Notes: a model not told the origin generated them from the sequence alone. Positions 19,401 to 27,632 are shown, counted from the first letter of the stretch. The stretch is 64,000 bases of DNA from Paraburkholderia humisilvae (GCF_902859855.1 NZ_CADIKH010000007.1:186001-250000); one strand, 5' to 3'. A program made the numbers and translations.

Positions 19401-19664
19401 GCCGTATAGCGAAGTCGATTCGATGTGCTCGATATCGTTGACCGTCGTCGCGAGCCCGCGCTCGTAGTTGAGCACGATGCGCTTTTCCATCTCGTCGGCG
19501 GGCAGACCCTGGAATGTCCAGATAACCGACAGCACCGGAATGTCGATGTTCGGGAAGATATCGGTAGGCGTGCGCAGGATCGTCAGCGGCCCGACGATTA
19601 GCAGCAGCAGGGCGAGAACGACAAACGTATACGGGCGCCGCAGCGCAAGGCGAACAATCCACAT
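16482..19664 (-). CDS. RND efflux inner-membrane transporter
   Basis: 1060 aa, first gene of the tripartite operon. It has the RND layout: TM1 (PYTFVVLALLLLIVGPL), a periplasmic loop, TM2-6, a second loop and TM8-12. The proton-relay Asp pair is present (GILVDDATVAIENI), as are Arg and Thr of TM11 (RFRPVLMT). The TM10 lysine of AcrB is replaced: IGIATANSILVVSFA has Ala where AcrB has Lys940. The ATG at 19664 (MWIVRLALRRPYTF) is the family start; 21 upstream residues are unlikely. Substrates cannot be inferred, and no regulator gene is adjacent. Confidence 0.93.
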   Translation of the reverse strand: MWIVRLALRRPYTFVVLALLLLIVGPLTILRTPTDIFPNIDIPVLSVIWTFQGLPADEMEKRIVLNYERGLATTVNDIEHIESTSLYGVAVVKIFFQPHANIQEALAQVTALSQSQLRSLPPSITPPNILRYNASTVPILRLALSSPSLTEQELYDFGNNFLKTQLATVPGASVPLPYGGKQRQIMVDIDSRKLQERNLSPMDVVNAISAQNLIVPTGTAKIGSTEYSVQLNASPDSLAGLNNIPIKTTANGTIYIRDVAHVRDGYQPQTNIVRVNGQRASLLTVNKSGNTSTLEIVNDIKDMMPTLRNLVPASLKIDPVADQSLFVRASVQGVLREALIAACLTGLMILLFLGNWRATLIIAVSIPLSMITSIIALSALGETINIMTLGGLALAVGILVDDATVAIENISHQLEQGKNLEQAILDGAQQIAVPTLVSTLSICIVFVPMFLLSGVAHYLFIPLAEAVVFAMLASYFFSRTLVPTLAKYLLRHQHQSADPHHARAPTRNPFMRVHLAFERGFANLRERYRRFLVARVAKPGVFTAGFLVCCGLSLLLIPFLGRDFFPSVDAGTIALHLRAKTGMRVEEAAAVTDQVDARIRQLIPPNELHSIIDNIGLPVSGINLSYSNTGTIGTSDADVLITLNEDHHPTADYVRTLRHTLTDEFPGVQFSFLPADIVSQTLNFGMPSPIDIQIVGRNVDANRAFAANLLNKLRSVPGLADARIQQPADLPRIFIDVDRTRAQQAGFTQNDVARNLLITLSGSQQTTPTFWLNPRNGVSYNVITEAPQYTMDSLQSLANIPLNANGHTNILGALSTMRREAGNAVLTHYNAQTTIDIYGTADGRDLGAVSDDINKIIKASKADLPQASTIEVRGQVQTMNASFSGLFAGLVFAIVLVYLLIVVNFQSWLDPFIIITALPGALAGIVWVLFLTHTTLSIPALTGAIMCIGIATANSILVVSFAREQLLLHGDAARAAIEAGFTRFRPVLMTALAMVIGMVPMAIGLGEGGEQNAPLGRAVIGGLTIGTLATLVFVPVVFSMIYRRLADRRHRAAGHVVQKP

Positions 19665-20053
19665 GTACGGTGCGGTCCGTTGGGGCCGAAAGGACGGCGC
19701 CGCCGAGGGCGGCGGGCGTGTGCGCAAGTGTGGCTGCAGACCACCGCGCGCGACAGGAATATAACGCGTATCGTAGTGTACATGTCCAATTTTGAGAGTT
19801 GCCGCGCGAACGGTTTATGATGGGCCGTTTACAGCACGTTACAGTTAGCGTTTCGTAAGTTGATTCGATCGAAACAGCGGTACATATGCCTCTTTTTTCG
19901 GCTTTTGGCGGTGCGGGTAAAGTGGTAACAATGGATTCGCCCCGCGACGAAGATCAGGTGCATGCACAACTTTTTGACCGGGGCGGCGTTTTTCATTGTC
20001 ACATTGACCGGCGCAATCCTCCGAAGCCGGCAGATGCAGAACGGGGAAATATC
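19665..20053. other. Promoter region of the RND operon and upstream region of the small conserved gene
   Basis: About 390 nt. An AT-richer stretch (about 19755-19800) precedes the efflux operon on the minus strand and contains the short palindrome TGTACA; it is a plausible regulator site but below the level of a firm call. No additional gene is supported. Confidence 0.4.
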
Positions 20054-20266
20054 ATGCAAGTCGGTTCTATTGTCCGATCCGTGCATATCGCTGTGCCTGC
20101 GGGCGCACGCGGGATTGTCATGCGCATTCTGGGCGACATGGCCATGGTGGCGTGGTACGCGGGTGAGCCCGGCACGTCGCCGCAATTGAGCACGGAACCC
20201 TTTTTCCTTGAAGATCTGATCGACACGGGTGAGCTGGTGCGTCCGGCTGGCGCCGCGCTGCACTGA
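20054..20266 (+). CDS. Conserved hypothetical small protein
   Basis: 70 aa, MQVGSIVRSVHIAVPAGARG and then a short beta-rich, SH3-like sequence (IVMRILGDMAMVAWYAGEPG) ending in an acidic helix (FFLEDLIDTGELVRP). The spacing of the VR-V/MRILGD/VAWY strands looks like a small beta-barrel; no family name is claimed. The ATG at 20054 follows a weak GGGGAA site. The frame extends to 19886, but that part has no protein-like conservation pattern. Function unknown. Confidence 0.65.
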   Translation: MQVGSIVRSVHIAVPAGARGIVMRILGDMAMVAWYAGEPGTSPQLSTEPFFLEDLIDTGELVRPAGAALH

Positions 20267-20320
20267 GCGCGAGCGACGCTTTTCCGTTGCGCTTCGCGGG
20301 CGCGGTTCGCGCGCGCGCTT

Positions 20321-20372
20321 CATAGCCGTGTCTCATGACCGTGTCTCATAGCCGCGTGCCAGAGCCGTGTCT
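20321..20372. repeat. 13-bp tandem repeat, four units
   Basis: Four consecutive 13-mers: CATAGCCGTGTCT (20321), CATGACCGTGTCT (20334), CATAGCCGCGTGC (20347) and CAGAGCCGTGTCT (20360). Units differ at two to four positions. It lies between a small gene and srkA. Confidence 0.8.
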
Positions 20373-20513
20373 CACCACGGTGCTTCACAACGCACGTTAC
20401 GGACGCGCGTCGCGGCTCACCTGTTGAGCGTCGTCACCCCTGCCTTCACGCCCGTGTCCGCGTAGGCGCGGCAAACGCTCGTCTTTGACGGCGGCGCGGC
20501 GCACAATGCGGGC

Positions 20514-21536
20514 ATGAACGAACACACTCCCGACCTCGGGGACGGCGCCGCCGTTCCGTTTACCCGGCTGACGCCGGAATGCGTGCTCGACGCGATCGAC
20601 AGCGTGCTTGCGAGCACCGGCGCGCGTACCGACGGGCGCATGCTGCCGCTCAACAGCTACGAAAACCGCGTCTACCAGCTCGGCATCGAGGATGGTGCAC
20701 CGCTGGTCGCGAAGTTCTATCGGCCGCAACGCTGGTCCGACGCCGCGATCCTCGAAGAACACGCGTTCGTCGCCGAGCTTGCCGCACGCGAGATTCCCGC
20801 CGTGCCGGCGCGCGCATTCGAAGGCCGCACGCTACACACATTCGACGGCTTTCGTTTCGCGCTTTTCGAGCGGCGCGGTGGCCGTGCGCCTGAACTCGAG
20901 CAGCGCGACACGCTTGAGTGGCTCGGCCGCTTTATCGGACGGATTCACGCCGTCGGTCGTACGCAGCGCTACGCGGAGCGGCCCACGCTCGACATCGGCA
21001 CGTTCGGCTACGAGTCGCGCGATTTTCTATTGACGCAACGCTTCGTACCAGAAGACCTGCGCGAAGCGTGGCTCACTGTCGTGAACCTGGCGCTCGAGGG
21101 TGTCGAACGCGCGTTCGAACGTGCGGGCGATATCGCGCCGCTGCGCATGCACGGCGATTGCCATCCGAGCAACGTGCTGTGGACCGACGCCGGCCCGCAT
21201 TTCGTCGATTTCGATGACAGCCGGATGGGACCCGCCGTGCAGGACCTATGGCTGTTGCTGCCGGGCGACCGCGGCGACGCATCGCGCGCGTTGACCGATC
21301 TGCTGGGCGGCTATGAGGACTTCTGCGAGTTCGAGCCGCGCGAATTGCATCTGATCGAGGCGCTTCGTACGCTGCGGCTGATTCACTATTCGGCGTGGCT
21401 CGCGCGGCGCTGGAACGACCCGGCGTTTCCGGTCGCGTTCCCATGGTTCAACACGCAGCGTTACTGGGAAGACCGCATTCTCGAACTGCGCGAGCAGATC
21501 GGCGCGATGCAGGAAGGGCCATTGTGGCCGGTTTGA
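20514..21536 (+). CDS. srkA: Stress response serine/threonine kinase SrkA (YihE/RdoA)
   Basis: 340 aa, aminoglycoside-phosphotransferase-like kinase fold. SrkA is a soluble Ser/Thr kinase that protects E. coli against stress-induced death. Visible elements are the nucleotide loop NSYENRVYQ, Lys in LVAKFYRPQRW, the catalytic loop MHGDCHPSNVLW and the metal motif DFDDSRMGP. Length is near the family norm (about 328). The ATG at 20514 begins MNEHTPDLGDG before the conserved PFTRLTPECVLDAID. It is convergent with the DUF3857 gene. Confidence 0.93.
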   Translation: MNEHTPDLGDGAAVPFTRLTPECVLDAIDSVLASTGARTDGRMLPLNSYENRVYQLGIEDGAPLVAKFYRPQRWSDAAILEEHAFVAELAAREIPAVPARAFEGRTLHTFDGFRFALFERRGGRAPELEQRDTLEWLGRFIGRIHAVGRTQRYAERPTLDIGTFGYESRDFLLTQRFVPEDLREAWLTVVNLALEGVERAFERAGDIAPLRMHGDCHPSNVLWTDAGPHFVDFDDSRMGPAVQDLWLLLPGDRGDASRALTDLLGGYEDFCEFEPRELHLIEALRTLRLIHYSAWLARRWNDPAFPVAFPWFNTQRYWEDRILELREQIGAMQEGPLWPV

Positions 21537-21553
21537 TCCGCGTCGCGCGAGCC

Positions 21554-21569
21554 CGCACCGCGCGGTGCG
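21554..21569. repeat. 16-bp perfect palindrome between convergent genes
   Basis: CGCACCGCGCGGTGCG lies in the 34-nt gap between the srkA and DUF3857 stop codons. It could form a short hairpin for both transcripts but has no T run. Confidence 0.5.
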
Positions 21570-21570
21570 T

Positions 21571-23616
21571 TCACGGCGCTTCGGCGACGACTTTTTTCGC
21601 GGCCTGAGACACCCGGCCGCGCGCGCCTGCGGCGCCGGCAGCACTGGCGGCGCCTGCCTGCGCGATGCCGGGCAGCGTCGATTTGACGATCACCTCTGCG
21701 CGTACGTCGCGGCCGATCGTCTCGATGCCCGCGCGCATCTGCGCAAACTCGTCCGGTGAGCACACTTCGCTGCTAAAGCGCGTGCTGCCGTCGCGCGTCA
21801 TCGTGACGACGTTCGTTTTCGGATCGTACTGATAGGTCGAATGGAACTCGACGAAACGGTCTTCGGTGTGCGCGGCCTCCGGCATGTCGAGCACGCGAAA
21901 ATTCGCGGGCAGTGCAATGCGTGCACGCTCGTGAAGTTCGACGTTGCGGCAGACGAACGGCTGCGTGCGCTGCCGCTCGCCGAGCCAGTAGCGGGCGTCC
22001 GATTGAAAGCCGCCGACGAAGCTCGTCAGAGCGGGAATCGACGCGGCCGCGCCGGGCACGACGAAGTCGTCGAGCGAGCCCTTCATCGTGACGATCAGCG
22101 GGCCGCTGGCGGCATCAAGCGCGTTGGTCGACAACGTTGCGTTGCCGTTCAGGTTGGTCGCGCGCAACTCGCCCTGAATCGCTTCTTCGCGCTGCGCGGG
22201 TGTTTGCAGACGCAGCATCGTACGCCCCTGCTCGGCTGCCCAGCCGGTCGCTTGCAGGCGATAGACGAAATTGGCCGAGCCGTCCGGCGCGACGGTAATC
22301 GTGAGGTCGGTGTCGCGCACCATCGACGCGGTCGTCGGCGTGTGGCCGAGTGTGCCCTGATCGACGAGCACGGTGGGCCGGTCCATATCGGTTGACGGCA
22401 GATAGCCGAATTCGACGTTCGGCGCGGTCGAGTCCGCATAGAGCCGCAGGTCCGGCAGCCACGTGATCACGTGATTCAGTACGCCGAAACCGGGCACCGA
22501 AGGCAGCGTATAGACGGTGCCGCTATTGATCAGCGCCGGCTCGTTGCGAATGCCGACGACGCTGAGCAGCGCGCCGTAAAGGGCGACGTGATCCTTGCAG
22601 TCGCCATAGCGCAGCGTGAGGATATCGGCGGCGCGATGCGGCACGACCGCACCCCGCCCGACGTTGACGGCGACATAGCGGATGTTCTTGCGCACCCAGT
22701 CGTAAAGCGATTTCGCTTTGGCTTGCGGTGTGCTGTCCGCCTCGGTTAGCGTGCGTGCGAGACCGACGATGGCCGGGTCCGATGCGGTTGGGTCGACCGC
22801 TGACGCTTTATAGGTGGCCGCAAAGGCCGCGTAGTCGCGGTAGGTCGACACCATCAGCCGGTCGCCGTAGCTCACGTATGAAATCGAACCGTATTCGAGG
22901 CGTCCAAAGCGCGCCTTGTCATAACGGAACTCGTAGCGCGTGCGTCCAGCCTGGGTGCGCGGCGGCTCTGTGACGAAGCCGCGCGCGTCCGCGTAAAGCG
23001 GCACGTCGGCGGGCAAGTCGTAGATCAGGCGAAAGTTGTGGGTCGGCGCGAGATCGGGCGGTGTGAAATCGCTGAAATAGCCAGGCACGATCGGTACCTG
23101 CTGCGTTTTCCGGTACGTCAGGTGAATCTGGGCGCCGGCTTCCACAGCAGGGAACACGATGACCTTTTCGAGGATGTCCTGAAACATCGGCGCGTCGAAC
23201 GAACGCTCTTCCTGCACGTCGTGAATCTGCTCGGGCTGCACGTCGTGGCGCACGCCGTCGGCGCCGATCGTGTAAGCGTCGATCACGTCGACGCTCGCCA
23301 TGTTGCGGTTGTACCAGATGTAGTGCTGCGCCACGCGCGCGACGCCGGCCTCGGTGTTCACGCGCAGCGTCAGGTCGTCGAGCTTCACATACGAGCCGTC
23401 GGCGTTGACGGTGAAGGTTTGGGTCTCCTGCTCGTTCGTGTACGGTTCGACAGGATTGGCCGGGCCGACGGCGGAGCGCAACGCCGGGTCGTTCGCGATG
23501 CCTTGGGTTATGCCGACGCCTGGGCGCAGACCGTCAGTGTTGCTGCTGGCGCCGGCTGCCGACGCGCCGGCAGTCCAGACGGAGGCCACGATGAAGACGA
23601 GCACGAGAGGGCGCAT
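21571..23616 (-). CDS. DUF3857 / transglutaminase-like periplasmic protein
   Basis: 681 aa. A signal peptide (MRPLVLVFIVASVWTAGASA) is followed by a DUF3857 domain (about 60-250) and a transglutaminase-like domain. The latter has a papain-type triad: Cys in LRYGDCKDH, His in LNHVITWL and Asp in LRLYADST. The C-terminal part is beta-rich. Members are exported cysteine-peptidase-fold proteins of unknown substrate. It is monocistronic and convergent with srkA. Confidence 0.88.
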   Translation of the reverse strand: MRPLVLVFIVASVWTAGASAAGASSNTDGLRPGVGITQGIANDPALRSAVGPANPVEPYTNEQETQTFTVNADGSYVKLDDLTLRVNTEAGVARVAQHYIWYNRNMASVDVIDAYTIGADGVRHDVQPEQIHDVQEERSFDAPMFQDILEKVIVFPAVEAGAQIHLTYRKTQQVPIVPGYFSDFTPPDLAPTHNFRLIYDLPADVPLYADARGFVTEPPRTQAGRTRYEFRYDKARFGRLEYGSISYVSYGDRLMVSTYRDYAAFAATYKASAVDPTASDPAIVGLARTLTEADSTPQAKAKSLYDWVRKNIRYVAVNVGRGAVVPHRAADILTLRYGDCKDHVALYGALLSVVGIRNEPALINSGTVYTLPSVPGFGVLNHVITWLPDLRLYADSTAPNVEFGYLPSTDMDRPTVLVDQGTLGHTPTTASMVRDTDLTITVAPDGSANFVYRLQATGWAAEQGRTMLRLQTPAQREEAIQGELRATNLNGNATLSTNALDAASGPLIVTMKGSLDDFVVPGAAASIPALTSFVGGFQSDARYWLGERQRTQPFVCRNVELHERARIALPANFRVLDMPEAAHTEDRFVEFHSTYQYDPKTNVVTMTRDGSTRFSSEVCSPDEFAQMRAGIETIGRDVRAEVIVKSTLPGIAQAGAASAAGAAGARGRVSQAAKKVVAEAP

Positions 23617-23776
23617 GGGATCGTACGTGACCGCGATGACGGTTTGCGGGATGAGCGGACTTCACACTTAAAAGGCCCACAAATCGGTTGTCAAGCCGGG
23701 AACGTACGTAATGGCGACGACAAGGATCGTGGCGATGCTCGATGCATGCCGACGGTCGCGCGACCCGCGGCGTTGG

Positions 23777-24097
23777 CTATGCCTTGCCGCTCAACACGCC
23801 GAAGTTGCTGATCTTCACTTCCCCTTCGGGAAAGCGCGCGATGATTTCCAGTTCACCGCCGAGCCCACGAATGTGCTCGCGCAATGTCGAGATATACATG
23901 TCCGTGCGCTGCTCGACCTTCGCAATGCTCGGCTGCTTCACGTGCAGCACGATTGCCAGTTCTTCCTGTGACATGCCTCGCGCCCGGCGCAGTTCGTTCA
24001 ATGCCATTTCCGCCATCAGACGGTGCGCCTTGTCATTCGAGCGGACTTGAGATTCGGGCGACATTTTCGCCCGCAGTTCAGCAAACTTCCTGGCCAT
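23777..24097 (-). CDS. higA: HigA-type antitoxin, XRE-family HTH
   Basis: 106 aa. A Cro/C1-type helix-turn-helix (about 36-90; RRARGMSQEELAIVLHVKQPSIAKVEQ) is preceded by a helical N-terminal part and followed by EIIARFPEGEVKISNFG. It overlaps the toxin gene by 20 nt, so the two are translated together, with the toxin first as in higBA. In this family the antitoxin neutralises the toxin and represses the shared promoter. Confidence 0.9.
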   Translation of the reverse strand: MARKFAELRAKMSPESQVRSNDKAHRLMAEMALNELRRARGMSQEELAIVLHVKQPSIAKVEQRTDMYISTLREHIRGLGGELEIIARFPEGEVKISNFGVLSGKA

Positions 24098-24455
24098 GAT
24101 CGGCTTCCTCCTGTTTCAATTGCGCGAGATGTTCGCGATACAGCGCGTCGGCGCGCGGGATGTTCCGGTCGTACCAGCGCCCGTCGCCGGTCTTATCACC
24201 CCCCATCAGCAAAATGGCGACGCGGGCGGGATCGAACGCGTACAGCACGCGCAGCGGCCTGCCGTCATGCTGGATGCGCAATTCACGCATGTTTCCGTAA
24301 CCCGAGCCGTTGACCTGACTCGAATGCGGATGTCGCAAATACGGACCGTATTCTTCGAGCAACTGCACTGACGCCGCGACCGACTCCTGTTCCGATTCGC
24401 TCAAATCGCTCCACCAGTCACCGAAAGTATCGGTGTATTCAACGTCCCAGTTCAT
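24078..24455 (-). CDS. higB: HigB-type toxin (RelE superfamily, phage Gp49-like)
   Basis: 125 aa from the ATG at 24455; a TTG two codons upstream is an alternative. The sequence DVEYTDTFGDWWSDL is followed by ELRIQHDGRPLRVLYAFDPARVAILLMGGDKTGDGRWYDRNI. This is the Gp49/HigB pattern with an RVLYAFDP strand and a GGDKTG loop. Such toxins cleave mRNA on the ribosome. The promoter overlaps a 7-bp palindrome just upstream, and the predicted transcription start coincides with the start codon. Confidence 0.9.
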   Translation of the reverse strand: MNWDVEYTDTFGDWWSDLSESEQESVAASVQLLEEYGPYLRHPHSSQVNGSGYGNMRELRIQHDGRPLRVLYAFDPARVAILLMGGDKTGDGRWYDRNIPRADALYREHLAQLKQEEADHGQEVC

Positions 24456-24460
24456 AGACA

Positions 24461-24495
24461 AATATAGCCTCCAAAGAATATTCCGTCAACGGAAT
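24461..24495 (-). promoter_or_regulatory. higBA promoter with embedded palindromic operator
   Basis: On the minus strand TTGACG (24489-24484) and TATATT (24466-24461) are separated by exactly 17 nt. The -35 lies inside the palindrome ATTCCGT-CA-ACGGAAT (24480-24495), a likely HigA operator. The predicted start site (about 24454) falls on the higB ATG at 24455. Confidence 0.7.
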
Positions 24496-24627
24496 TACTA
24501 TGCCGGGATGCCTGCGTGCGGCAGTCCCGATGCACAGAGGCTCATGCTATGGAGGTTGCGAGGAAAGAGGCAGTCAGCCGAATGGCTAACGTTGAAGGGA
24601 AGAACAACAGGACACGGAACAGAAGAT

Positions 24628-24657
24628 ATCCGGCCGCGGCGTGGCGCGCGGCCGGAT
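24628..24657 (-). terminator. GC-rich hairpin downstream of xdhC
   Basis: A perfect 11-bp inverted repeat (ATCCGGCCGCG 24628-24638 with CGCGGCCGGAT 24647-24657) lies 12 nt past the xdhC stop codon. The following minus-strand sequence is only mildly T-rich, so intrinsic termination is likely but not certain. Confidence 0.5.
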
Positions 24658-24668
24658 TGAACTGCGCG

Positions 24669-25718
24669 TTACGCGTGGCGCTCGCCAAATTCGGCAGGCA
24701 GGCCGCAAACGGTAGCGCCGTTTGCCGCGATTTCGCGCGCGGCCTTTGCACCTTCGACTTGCAGCAACGTGGGCAGTGACACGCCATTCTTCGCCGCCGT
24801 GACTTCGGCCAGAATCGACACCGCGATTTCAGGCGGCGTGCGGCTGCCGATGTAGATGCCGACCGGACCATGCAAGCGCGCGAGTTCGGTTTCGGTCAGA
24901 TCGAATTCTTTTAGCCGTTCGCGGCGCGCGGCATTATTGCGCCGCGACCCGAGCGCGCCGACGTAGAACGCCGGGGTCTTGAGCGCTTCCATCAACGCGA
25001 GATCGTCGAGCTTCGGGTCGTGTGTCAGCGCAATGACCGCGCAGCGCTCGTCGAGCTTCATCTCCAGCACGGTATCGTCCGGCATCGTGCGCACGATTTT
25101 CGTACCCGGCACGTTCCACTCGTCGGTGTACTCTTCGCGCGGATCGCAAACCGTGACCTGATAGTCGAGCCCGACCGCGATGTTGCACAGATAGCGCGAC
25201 AGCTGACCGGCGCCGATTACCAGCATCCGGTAGCGCGGCCCATGAATGGTGAGCAGGCGCCGGTCGTTGAAGTCGACCCCATCGGTGGCTTGCGCCGCGC
25301 TGTAGCGAACCGCGCCGGTCGTCATGTCGAGCGTGCGCGCGACCAGCCGCCCTTCCTCAACCGCGTGGCACAGTTCGGCGATGCCGCTTTGCTGGTCGAG
25401 CGGTTCGAGCACCAGCTGGATCGTGCCACCGCATGGCAGACCGAAGCGGTGCGCTTCTTCGGCGGTGATGCCGTACTTCACCGCTTCCGGATGCGTCTGC
25501 TCGATGCCCTGGCGGCGCACGCGGTCGATCAGATCATCTTCGATGCAGCCACCCGACACCGACCCGACCACCAGCCCGTCGTCGCGCACGGCGAGCATCG
25601 CGCCTTCCGGGCGTGGCGATGAGCCCCACGTCTTGACGACCGTGACCAGCAGCGCACGGTGACCTTCGTCGAGCCAGCGTGCACTGGATTTCAGGACTTC
25701 GAGATCCACGCTGTCCAT
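24669..25718 (-). CDS. xdhC: XdhC/CoxI-family molybdenum cofactor maturation protein
   Basis: 349 aa. The N-terminal XdhC/CoxI domain (VTVVKTWGSSPRPEGAMLAV, GSVSGGCIEDD) is followed by a Rossmann XdhC domain (RYRMLVIGAGQLSRYL, ALTHDPKLDD, YVGALGSRRNN). XdhC proteins hold molybdenum cofactor and help sulfurate and insert it into xanthine-dehydrogenase-type enzymes. It is the last gene of the cox-type operon and overlaps coxG by 28 nt, so it very probably serves the CoxSLM enzyme. The C terminus (GLPAEFGERHA) is complete. Confidence 0.9.
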   Translation of the reverse strand: MDSVDLEVLKSSARWLDEGHRALLVTVVKTWGSSPRPEGAMLAVRDDGLVVGSVSGGCIEDDLIDRVRRQGIEQTHPEAVKYGITAEEAHRFGLPCGGTIQLVLEPLDQQSGIAELCHAVEEGRLVARTLDMTTGAVRYSAAQATDGVDFNDRRLLTIHGPRYRMLVIGAGQLSRYLCNIAVGLDYQVTVCDPREEYTDEWNVPGTKIVRTMPDDTVLEMKLDERCAVIALTHDPKLDDLALMEALKTPAFYVGALGSRRNNAARRERLKEFDLTETELARLHGPVGIYIGSRTPPEIAVSILAEVTAAKNGVSLPTLLQVEGAKAAREIAANGATVCGLPAEFGERHA

Positions 25719-26281
25719 GATTTCTTCCTCTTCGGTTCGGCGCCGTCCGATGTGGCTTGCGTGACGCCGGTTGGTTCATCCGCCTGCTTGTCAGCTTCCG
25801 GTGCGGCACCGTTCTCAGCCGCTGCGGCGTCTGCGCCGCCCCCCGTCACCTGCGCGCTGAAGCGCTTGAAAAATTCGCCGGCGATCTTGCGCGCGGCGCC
25901 ATCGACGAGCCGCGAGCCGATCTGCGCGAGCTTGCCGCCCACCTGCGCGCTCGCCGTATAGGTAAGCGTGGTTGCGTCATCGCCGTCCGGCTCGAGCTTG
26001 ACATGCGTGTTACCTTTGCCGAAACCCGCGGCGCCGCCCTGGCCTTCGAACACGATCGTATACGTATGCGGCGCGTCGATATCGGTCAGCAGCATACGCC
26101 CTTTGAAGCGCGCCTTAACGGGACCGACGGACGCACTCATCGATACCGCGTACGCGTTTTCGCCGTCCGCGTCGATACTCTCGCAGCCAGGAATCGACGC
26201 ACGCAGGACTTCGGTATCGTTCAACGCTTCCCACGCGCGTTGTTGCGAGATGGGCAGCTTATAAGTTTCGGTCAATTCCAT
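25691..26281 (-). CDS. coxG: CoxG-type SRPBCC (carbon monoxide dehydrogenase subunit G) protein
   Basis: 196 aa. A START/SRPBCC domain (about 1-145; MELTETYKLPISQQRAWEALND, RASIPGCESI, HTYTIVFEGQGG) is followed by a low-complexity Ala/Glu linker and a basic amphipathic tail (KRKKSWTAWISKS). CoxG of Oligotropha helps recruit CO dehydrogenase to the membrane; the basic tail here would fit membrane attachment. The ATG at 26281 gives the family start. It overlaps coxE by 10 nt. Confidence 0.88.
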   Translation of the reverse strand: MELTETYKLPISQQRAWEALNDTEVLRASIPGCESIDADGENAYAVSMSASVGPVKARFKGRMLLTDIDAPHTYTIVFEGQGGAAGFGKGNTHVKLEPDGDDATTLTYTASAQVGGKLAQIGSRLVDGAARKIAGEFFKRFSAQVTGGGADAAAAENGAAPEADKQADEPTGVTQATSDGAEPKRKKSWTAWISKS

Positions 26282-27627
26282 CGCGTGCCTCCTGCGGATA
26301 TCGTCGGGTGCGAGGCGCTGCGGGTCATCGGCGCCGCCGTGTCGCCCAGGTGCGACATTTGCGCCAGATCGCGGCCAAATGCGCACAGACTGTCGAGATT
26401 ATGAACCGGCCGGTGCGCGTCCACATGCGGCAGGATCGCCTGCACGCCGCGGGCTTTGGGCGCGAACTCGCTATAGCGCAGTAGCGGATTGAGCCAGACG
26501 ATGCGATGTGCGAAGCGCCGCAGGCGGCTCATTTCAGCGGCCAGCAGATCGATTGCCTCGTGATCGAGCCCATCGGTGACGAACAGCACCGTGGCCCTGC
26601 CGGTCAGCACGCGGCGCGCCCAGCGCCGGTTGAATTCGGCGAGCGCCGCGCCGATCCGCGTGCCGCCGGACCAGTCGACCACCTGATCCGCGAGCGTCGC
26701 GATTGCCACGTCCGGGTCGCGCTCGCGCAATGCGCGGGTCGCATTGGTCAGACGGGTGCCGAACAGGAACACCTGCAGCCGTTCGCGCGATTGCAGCAGC
26801 GCATGGCAGAAGTACAGTACCGCGCGCGAGTAACTGCTCATCGAGCCGGAAATGTCGAGCAGCAGCACGAGCGGCGGTTTGCGCTCCACCGCGGCGCGAT
26901 ATTTCCATATCGTCCAGTCGCCCCCCGCGCGCACGGCGTGGCGCGCGCTCGCGCGCAGGTCCGCGTGCGCGCCGCGCGACGCGGCCTTGAGCCGGCGTGT
27001 GCGTTCCATCGCGAGCGGCAGCCTGTGGCTGCGGATCACGTGGCGCAGCGTGCGCCACTCGTCCGCGGTGAGCGTATCGAAGTCGCGGTGGCGCAGCCGT
27101 TCCTCGGCGCTGAACGTCACGTGCGCATGCAACTCGTGCTGTTCCATCGTGGGTGGGTGACGATCGCCGTGCTGCGCAGGTGGACGCGCTGCGAGCGCGT
27201 CGGCGAGGCGGTTGTTGCGTTTGGGTGGCGGAATCGCATTGCCCACTTTCGGCAGCAGGAGGGAGCGCATCTTGCCGGCCCAGTCGGGGTCGCGCCAGAA
27301 CAGCTCGAAAGCGGCGTCGAACAGCTCCCGTTCGTCAGGCGCCCGCACGAGCAGCGTGGCTAAGGCCGCCCGCACGTCGTCGCGACGTGCGAGGCCGACC
27401 CAGTGCAACGCGTCGAGCGCATCGACCGCCTGTGCCGGCGACATCGGCAGGCCCGCGGCGCGCAACAGGCGCACGAAGTGCACGACGTTGCGGGCGAGCA
27501 TCGGGAATCCCTCGATGCGGCACAGGTTCGTTGTCGTGGACGGTTCGGTCTGCGATGGGTCTTGCGCTGCGCCGCGCGTGGACCGCGCGGGGTTCGAAGC
27601 GGCATCCGTGTCCGGCGTGGCGTCCAT
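26272..27627 (-). CDS. coxE: VWA-domain protein, CoxE family
   Basis: 451 aa. After a variable N-terminal tail, the CoxE core holds a von Willebrand factor A fold with MIDAS residues DISGSMS and TDGLDHE. CoxE works with the MoxR ATPase CoxD in building the Mo/Cu or Mo active site of CO-dehydrogenase-like enzymes. I chose the ATG at 27627, 5 nt after the coxD stop and with GGAG in front; upstream ATGs lie inside coxD. The N-terminal tail (about 45 residues, Thr/Ala/Arg-rich) is not conserved-looking. Confidence 0.88.
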   Translation of the reverse strand: MDATPDTDAASNPARSTRGAAQDPSQTEPSTTTNLCRIEGFPMLARNVVHFVRLLRAAGLPMSPAQAVDALDALHWVGLARRDDVRAALATLLVRAPDERELFDAAFELFWRDPDWAGKMRSLLLPKVGNAIPPPKRNNRLADALAARPPAQHGDRHPPTMEQHELHAHVTFSAEERLRHRDFDTLTADEWRTLRHVIRSHRLPLAMERTRRLKAASRGAHADLRASARHAVRAGGDWTIWKYRAAVERKPPLVLLLDISGSMSSYSRAVLYFCHALLQSRERLQVFLFGTRLTNATRALRERDPDVAIATLADQVVDWSGGTRIGAALAEFNRRWARRVLTGRATVLFVTDGLDHEAIDLLAAEMSRLRRFAHRIVWLNPLLRYSEFAPKARGVQAILPHVDAHRPVHNLDSLCAFGRDLAQMSHLGDTAAPMTRSASHPTISAGGTRWN

Positions 27628-27632
27628 CGGCG

